Both the position numbers and the translations under genes were made by a program. Below the pieces are notes generated by a model, which did no database searches, was not told the origin of the DNA, and worked only from the letters and a program-made list of their open reading frames with translations. From Actinospineispora spinosispora DSM 44797 (GTDB lineage: Bacteria > Actinomycetota > Actinomycetes > Mycobacteriales > Pseudonocardiaceae), in NCBI RefSeq assembly GCF_000429025.1, contig NZ_KE386834.1, positions 584,891 through 648,890 of the forward strand: a DNA stretch of 64,000 nucleotides, in the 5' to 3' direction. How positions within the stretch are numbered: position 1 is the stretch's first letter; each line of letters starts with the position of its first letter. Of this stretch, positions 59,387 to 64,000 are shown in pieces.

Positions 59387-59875
59387 TCAGCGAGTCACGT
59401 CGGGGTGGGCGAACTTGGTCAGCAGACCGACGAGGTCGGCCACCTCGCGCGGTTCGAGGTGAGCGACGAGATCATCCGCGATCGGCTGAGCGGGGCCGTG
59501 CGCGGCGTCGAACACGGCCAAACCCTTCTCGGTTATCTCGACCGCCCGGATCCGGCGATCGCCCGGAACGGGCCGTCGTACGGCGAGTCCGGCCTTCTCC
59601 AGATCGTCCACCCCACGCACGACGGTCGCTTTGTCCATCCCCGCGGCTTCGCCGAGGGCGCGTTGGTTCAGTCGCTCGTGCTGCGCAAGCTCGATCAGCA
59701 GTGCGAAGTGCCGAAGCTCCAGTCCGAACGAACGTGGGGCCGCCGCCAGCGCCGACGCGGCACGGTCGTGCGCTCGGCGCAGGAGCAGGCCGAGGGCGAA
59801 AGGCGAGCGGTCCCCGGGGCGGTCGGTCGCCCGGTCGATGGTCCGGTGGTCGTCGCCGGACTCCTGAGCGCTCAT
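59387..59875 (-). CDS. MarR-family transcriptional regulator
   Basis: 162 aa from ATG 59875. Winged-helix core: FALLIELAQHERLNQRALGEAAGMDKATVVRGVDDLEKAGLAVRRPVPGDRRIRAVEITEKG. The upstream extension to 60025 is Arg-rich and not protein-like. It precedes the DUF3159/FAD-monooxygenase unit and probably represses it through the palindrome at 59307-59320. Confidence 0.92.
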   Translation of the reverse strand: MSAQESGDDHRTIDRATDRPGDRSPFALGLLLRRAHDRAASALAAAPRSFGLELRHFALLIELAQHERLNQRALGEAAGMDKATVVRGVDDLEKAGLAVRRPVPGDRRIRAVEITEKGLAVFDAAHGPAQPIADDLVAHLEPREVADLVGLLTKFAHPDVTR

Positions 59876-60012
59876 GTCGGAAACCCTAGTCCGAGACTCA
59901 CTCGGCCACCGTCTGCTTCGGCCCAGAACGGCGCCACGTGCACGTCGGCCTCCCGGCGGTCCACGACGTCCATGCCGGGTTTTCCACCGGGCCCGCTGGG
60001 TAGTGCGCGGAC

Positions 60013-60294
60013 ATGGCCACCTCACGTCACAGCGAACCGGACGACCGTCGCGATGAGGGCCTCGAGCTCTCGCTGGGGGATGGCTTCGCGCGCACCCGGA
60101 TCAGCGTCGAGCAGCTGTGGACCAGGCAGATCGGGCTGGGCGGCAACCTCACCCAGGACCAGCTCGAAGCCGGCCTCCACGACCAACGCTCACTCGGCAC
60201 CTACGACCACGACGTGCTCGCCCAGGCGCTCAACGAGCAGCTGATGGACCAGGGCTACGTCAACCACCCCGTGTCCTACAGCGACCGCGGCTGA
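60013..60294 (+). CDS. Small conserved-looking protein, function unknown
   Basis: 93 aa. I do not recognise a family. It is soluble and acidic, with an ordered helical stretch ISVEQLWTRQIGLGGNLTQDQLEAGLHDQRSLGTYDHDVLAQALNEQLMDQG. Codon use fits a real gene: third positions are GC-rich throughout. It stands alone between two minus-strand regulators. Confidence 0.6.
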   Translation: MATSRHSEPDDRRDEGLELSLGDGFARTRISVEQLWTRQIGLGGNLTQDQLEAGLHDQRSLGTYDHDVLAQALNEQLMDQGYVNHPVSYSDRG

Positions 60295-60337
60295 CCACCT
60301 GCCGCGGAGTGGAACGGCGGGCCGGCCTCGCCGACGG

Positions 60338-60913
60338 TCATCTCAGTGCGCACGCGAGCTCGCGCAGCACGTCGGCGACCTGGTCGAACGGCTGTGTGCT
60401 GCGCAGGGACCGCGCAACGGTCAGCGCGCCGGTGAGAGCGGTGACGGTTGCGTTGGCGAGTACGCGTGACCGTTCGGGTGCCACCTGGAAGTCCTGCAGC
60501 CGCTGGGCCACGGCGTCGGTCCACTGCCGGTAGCAGTCGGCGGTTGCCTGGCGCAGCGTCTCGGAGCTCGCGGACATCTCCACGGCCACCGCCTGCACGG
60601 CGCAGCCCAGCTCGAAGTCGGATTTCCCCATGTCCACCGCGATCGCGTCGGCGAGCCCGCCCAGGAAGGAGCCTGCCGAGTCCGACCTGTCGGCCGCGCG
60701 GTGGATCAGGGAGAGCCAGGCCTGGTTGTGTCTGTCGATCACTTCCAGGCCGAGTTCCTCCTTGCCGCCGGGGAAGTGGAAGTACACCGAGCCGCGTGGC
60801 GTGTCGGTGAGGGTCCAGACGTCCCGGAAGGACGTGGCGCTGTAGCCGTTGCGCCGGACCAACTCCAGCCCGCCGGCGACCATCCGGTCACGGGTGTCTG
60901 CGCGAAGCCCCAT
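60338..60913 (-). CDS. TetR-family regulator
   Basis: 191 aa. LRADTRDRMVAGGLELVRRNGYSATSFRDVWTLTDTPRGSVYFHFPGGKEELGLEVIDRH is the DNA-binding domain of the LmrA/YxaF-like TetR group, and the C terminus has the paired ligand-domain helices. Divergent from the tautomerase gene, with two copies of a palindrome between (60924-60999). Confidence 0.92.
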   Translation of the reverse strand: MGLRADTRDRMVAGGLELVRRNGYSATSFRDVWTLTDTPRGSVYFHFPGGKEELGLEVIDRHNQAWLSLIHRAADRSDSAGSFLGGLADAIAVDMGKSDFELGCAVQAVAVEMSASSETLRQATADCYRQWTDAVAQRLQDFQVAPERSRVLANATVTALTGALTVARSLRSTQPFDQVADVLRELACALR

Positions 60914-60923
60914 TCCATGATGA

Positions 60924-60999
60924 TATGCCAGTAGGCATAGCTGGATTGGGTGACCCGTCTGGTCTCGTCCCTGGTTTGATGATTATGTCTGTAGGCATA
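60924..60999. promoter_or_regulatory. Two TetR operator copies
   Basis: TATGCCAGTAGGCATA (60924-60939) has 6-bp perfect arms; TATGTCTGTAGGCATA (60984-60999) is the same site with one arm mismatch. They lie between the divergent TetR and tautomerase genes, each close to one start, and fit dual control by the TetR protein. Confidence 0.8.
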
Positions 61000-61079
61000 C
61001 CTAGTTCTCGCGGCGGCAGGGTCGGTCCGGCCGTCGAGCGAGAGGTGGACCCGTCTCAGAGTGAACGAAAGGGCGCGAT

Positions 61080-61496
61080 ATGCCGGTCTACGAAGTACTC
61101 ACGACCCAGGGCACGCTCGATGCCGAGAAGCGGAGCGCGCTGGCCGCCGAGATCACCAAGGTGCACACCGAGGAGACCGGCTCCCCGGCCGCGTTCGTGC
61201 AGGTCGTCTTCCCGGAACTACCGGCCGGCCACTCCTACACCGCCGGCGCCGAGGCCACGCCGCACATCATCCGAGGTCAGATCCGCGCCGGGCGGGCACC
61301 GTCGGTCCGTCACGCGATCATCACGCGGCTGTTCGACTTCTACGCCGAGCTCACCGGGGCGTCCCGGATGAGCATCCTGGTCGCCGTGCTCGATGTGCCC
61401 GCGCAATGGGCGATGGAGGCCGGTTACATCCTGCCTGAACCCACCGAGGCCGAGGAGGCAGCATGGTTCGCGCGCCTCGACGCCGCCCAGGCCTAG
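61080..61496 (+). CDS. Tautomerase-superfamily protein
   Basis: 138 aa beginning MPVYEVLTTQGTLDAEKRSALAAEITKVHTEETG, so Pro2 becomes the catalytic N-terminal proline after Met removal. It has two beta-alpha-beta halves in one chain, like cis-CaaD/MSAD-type enzymes, twice the 4-OT length. TetR control suggests a catabolic or detoxification role. Followed 55 nt later by the serine hydrolase on the same strand. Confidence 0.88.
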   Translation: MPVYEVLTTQGTLDAEKRSALAAEITKVHTEETGSPAAFVQVVFPELPAGHSYTAGAEATPHIIRGQIRAGRAPSVRHAIITRLFDFYAELTGASRMSILVAVLDVPAQWAMEAGYILPEPTEAEEAAWFARLDAAQA

Positions 61497-61551
61497 GCGC
61501 TGGTGAGCGCGCACCGGTTCCAGCGGATGACAACGTGACCGGGAGGCCACT

Positions 61552-62715
61552 GTGAGCACGTCGGACATCGACCGCGTCCTGCGGGATGCGGTGGCCGAGG
61601 AGGCGGTGCCGCACATCGTCGCCACGGTCACGGATCGTTCCGGCACCGTGTACGCGGGCGCGGCGGGCTCCGTGACGCCGGGCGGGTGCGAGTCGGTGGC
61701 ACCTGATTCGCTGTTCCGGATCGCGTCCATGACCAAGATCGTCACCACTGTCGCGGCGCTGCAGCAGGTCGAGCGCGGCAACCTGGACCTCGACGATCCG
61801 GTGGACGCCTACCTGCCCGGATTCGCCGACCTCACCGTGCTCGACGGATTCGACGGCGATCGCCCGCGGATGCGGCCGCCCGCGCGTCGCGCCACGGTGG
61901 GCCAGCTCCTCACCCACACCAGTGGCCTCGGCTACTGGTTCTGGAACGCCGATATCCAGCGCTGGGAGACGCTCACCGGGACCGCCAACGCCCTCGGTGG
62001 TGACCGTGACGGCTTCTTCTCCGCTCCGCTGGTCGCCGACCCCGGCGAGCGCTTCGAGTACGGGATCAGTACGGATTGGCTCGGCCAGGTGGTGGAGAAG
62101 GCGAGCGGAACCTCCCTCGACGACTACTTCCGGCGCGAGGTGTTCGAACCGCTCAAGATGCCCGACACCACGTTCACTCCCGATGCCGAGGCCCGGAATC
62201 GTCTGGTGCCCCTGCACGCGAGGACCCCTGACGGTGGGTGGCAGGCGATCGACCTCGACCTACCGCAACCGCCGCCCTGGTACTCCGGCGGACACGGCCT
62301 CTACAGCACCCCGAACGACTTCCTCCGGCTGCAGCGGGCCCTGCTCAACGGCGGCTCCCTCGACGGCTCGGCCGTCCTTCGACAGGCGACCGTCGAGTCG
62401 ATGTTCAGAAATCAGCTGGGCACGCTGAGCTTCCCCGCGCACATCCCGACGGCCGACCCCGTGGTCGCCTCCACCTGGGACGGACCCAGCGGACTGAAGT
62501 GGGGATACGGGGTTCTGCTCACCACCGAGCAGGAACCGGGGTACCGGTCGCCGGGAAGCGGCTCCTGGGCCGGGTTGTTCAACACCTACTTCTGGGTCGA
62601 TCCCGGCTCCGACCTCACGGGCGCGATATACAGCCAGTTCGTGCCGTTCGCCGACCCGGCCATTCTGGGCGTGTGCCGAGACGTGGAGAAGCAGGTCTAC
62701 CGCACCCTGCGGTGA
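61552..62715 (+). CDS. Serine hydrolase of the class C beta-lactamase / EstB family
   Basis: 387 aa. Nucleophile Ser59 in SMTK (59-62), FEYGIS in the place of the YxN motif, and a conserved TPNDFLRLQRALLNGG block. No signal peptide is visible, which favours an intracellular esterase over a lactamase. GTG 61552. The last 19 nt overlap the convergent SDR. Confidence 0.9.
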   Translation: MSTSDIDRVLRDAVAEEAVPHIVATVTDRSGTVYAGAAGSVTPGGCESVAPDSLFRIASMTKIVTTVAALQQVERGNLDLDDPVDAYLPGFADLTVLDGFDGDRPRMRPPARRATVGQLLTHTSGLGYWFWNADIQRWETLTGTANALGGDRDGFFSAPLVADPGERFEYGISTDWLGQVVEKASGTSLDDYFRREVFEPLKMPDTTFTPDAEARNRLVPLHARTPDGGWQAIDLDLPQPPPWYSGGHGLYSTPNDFLRLQRALLNGGSLDGSAVLRQATVESMFRNQLGTLSFPAHIPTADPVVASTWDGPSGLKWGYGVLLTTEQEPGYRSPGSGSWAGLFNTYFWVDPGSDLTGAIYSQFVPFADPAILGVCRDVEKQVYRTLR

Positions 62716-63472
62716 ACCATGGGGTCGGCTGCGTTGAGGGTCGAGACGACCTCGTCGTAGTCGCCCCTGGCCTCGCCGTAGCGCAGGAACTTCACCCGCT
62801 CGACCTGGATCTCACGGACGTCGGGTCGCGTCTCGATGATGCTCATGACTTCGGCGATGAACTCGTCGAGCGGCATCGCGGCGTCGTTGTCCGCCTGGCC
62901 GGGCAGGAGGTCCGTCCGCACCGAGGGCGGCTCCAGCTCGGCCACGCGCACCGAGCTGCCGGAGAGCTGCAGGCGCAGCGACTCGCTGAGCATGTGGATG
63001 GCGGCCTTGGACGCGTTGTAGCTCGGTGTCGCCGCGAGCGGCGTGAAGGCGAGACCCGACGAGACGGTCATGATCGTCGCGTCCAGCCGGGCCCGGAGGT
63101 GCTCGACGAACGCGGCGATCAGCCGGATCGGACCGAGAACATTGGTCGTCACGACGTGCTCGGCAGACTCCAGGAACGTCTCCGGGCGGTGCCAGTCCTC
63201 GACCCGCATGATGCCGGCCATGGTGATCAGCACGTTGAGATCGGGGAAGCGGGCGATCACGTCCTTGGCCGCCGCCTCGATGCTGCCGGCCTCGGTGGTG
63301 TCGATGCGGACGGTCTCGACGCCGGGGTGCTCCGCCGCGATCCTCTCCAGCAACTCGGTGCGGCGGCCACCGACGATCACGGTGTTACCGCGCTCGTGCA
63401 GAGCGAGGGCGAGTGCAAGTCGAGGCCGCTGGTGGCGCCCGGGATGAAGACGGTGTTTCCGGTGATGTCCAT
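62697..63472 (-). pseudogene. SDR-family oxidoreductase with a single-base frameshift
   Basis: The long frame (62697-63380) lacks the cofactor-binding N terminus. The missing part is just upstream in another frame: ATG 63472 gives MDITGNTVFIPGATSGL, then one base appears to be missing near 63420-63422 and the sequence continues as LALALALHERGNTVIVGGRR in the frame of the body. The body has the SDR features: LITMAGIMRVEDW, TVSSGLAFTPLAATPSYNASKAA, and LEPPSVRTDLLPG. The repaired gene would be about 258 aa, normal length. Sequence error and true pseudogene are both possible. Confidence 0.85.
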
Positions 63473-63572
63473 GCGCCGAGTCTCGATCCGCGCGAAAGCG
63501 GGCGGCAGAGACCGTTCATCGGGGGATCGGCGATCCCTGGTTGGCAGTGGCACGTCCGCCCATACTGGTCGG

Positions 63573-64000
63573 GTGGATCGTGCGGAACTTGCGGCCTTCC
63601 TGCGCCGTCGGCGGGAAGCGCTGACGCCCGAGGACGTCGGCCTGCCGGTGGGCGCGCGCAGGCGCGCGGCCGGGCTGCGGCGGGAGGAGGTCGCGTCGCT
63701 GGCCGCCATGTCGACGGACTACTACACGCGCTTGGAACAGCAACGCGGCCCGCAACCGAGCGAGCAGATGTTGGCCTCACTGGCCCGAGGGCTCAGGCTG
63801 AGCAGCGACGAGCGTGACTACCTGTTCCAGGTCGCCGGTCGCAACGCCCCCGCGTCGAGGGTCGCCGCCACGCACGTAGCGCCGGCGCTGCGGCGGGTAC
63901 TGGACCGGTTGACCGACACGCCAGCGCTGATCCTGTCCAACCTCGGCGAGACCCTGGCGCAGAACCGGTTCGCCGAGGCACTGTTCGGCGACTCGTCACG
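63573..64000 (+). CDS. XRE-family helix-turn-helix regulator (MmyB-like), partial
   Basis: Open from GTG 63573 to the right edge (about 142 residues, no stop). LAAFLRRRREALTPEDVGLPVGARRRAAGLRREEVASLAAMSTDYYTRLEQQRGPQPSEQMLASLARGLRLSSDERDYLF is the typical MmyB-like HTH, and the following part begins the ligand-binding PAS-like domain (VLDRLTDTPALILSNLGETLAQNRFAEALFG). It is divergent from the SDR, the usual arrangement for this regulator family, so it probably controls that gene. Confidence 0.92.
   Translation, partial: MDRAELAAFLRRRREALTPEDVGLPVGARRRAAGLRREEVASLAAMSTDYYTRLEQQRGPQPSEQMLASLARGLRLSSDERDYLFQVAGRNAPASRVAATHVAPALRRVLDRLTDTPALILSNLGETLAQNRFAEALFGDSS

Noticed and set aside
59876..60012. 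N-terminal extension of the MarR gene
   Set aside because: Arg/Pro-rich translation without a helical domain; the family N terminus begins at ATG 59875.
1..64000. tRNA, rRNA or insertion-sequence genes
   Set aside because: I saw no cloverleaf-like or rRNA-like sequence and no transposase in the window.

Overview
The window is high-GC DNA (about 70% by eye) with many GTG starts, frequent 4-base stop/start overlaps, IdeR/DmdR-type iron boxes, a DUF222/13E12 HNH protein and MbtH-dependent NRPS chemistry. This points to an actinomycete, most likely of the Pseudonocardiales; that family placement is inference from gene style, not a proven assignment.

Region 1 (1-3105): the tail of an unknown gene, an alpha/beta-hydrolase-fold protein lacking its catalytic serine, a DUF222-HNH protein with an internal 15-bp repeat, and a separate 15-bp minisatellite.

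Region 2 (3106-29319): a complete catecholate-hydroxamate siderophore locus. A stand-alone aryl carrier protein faces a siderophore-interacting ferric reductase and a lipoprotein. Then come two MacB/FtsX-like permeases, MbtH, a 4371-aa NRPS, a second lipoprotein, an EntS-like exporter and an ornithine N-hydroxylase. The 2,3-dihydroxybenzoate (DHB) genes follow on the other strand (isochorismatase, DHB-AMP ligase, EntA), and the isochorismate synthase diverges from them. Four IdeR-like boxes sit in the three promoter regions. The NRPS reads C-A-T-E / C-T / C-A-T / C-A-T-TE. By-eye specificity codes suggest Arg-like, (no A domain), Gly and N5-hydroxyornithine, so the predicted backbone is DHB-D-Arg-(X)-Gly-hOrn. 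The A-less C-T module is the main enzymological puzzle.

Region 3 (29284-35790): an SDR, an alpha/beta hydrolase, a beta-propeller-like lipoprotein, a secreted Pro/Ala-rich protein and a NarL-type two-component system.

Region 4 (35887-39177): a two-gene unit of an ATP-grasp ligase and a 678-aa protein whose C-terminal half shows a papain-like Cys-His-Asn order. I do not recognise a described system here; it is the best candidate for new biology outside the NRPS. A nested 76-bp inverted repeat follows it.

Region 5 (39280-49455): an SDR/TetR pair, DinB, a flavin/F420 oxidoreductase, HAD and CGNR proteins. Next is a catabolic operon (glutamine-synthetase-like ligase, PuuD-like amidotransferase, frameshifted aldehyde dehydrogenase, SDR) between two FCD-type GntR regulators, consistent with gamma-glutamylation-based amine or amino-alcohol use.

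Region 6 (49456-64000): a mosaic of small regulator/enzyme pairs: VOC, a TetR with an ABC exporter whose permease is fused to a HlyD-like adaptor, TMEM175, amidase, DUF302, DUF899/HxlR, FAD monooxygenase/DUF3159/MarR, TetR/tautomerase, a serine hydrolase, a frameshifted SDR and the start of an XRE regulator. Several pairs have clear palindromic operators between them.
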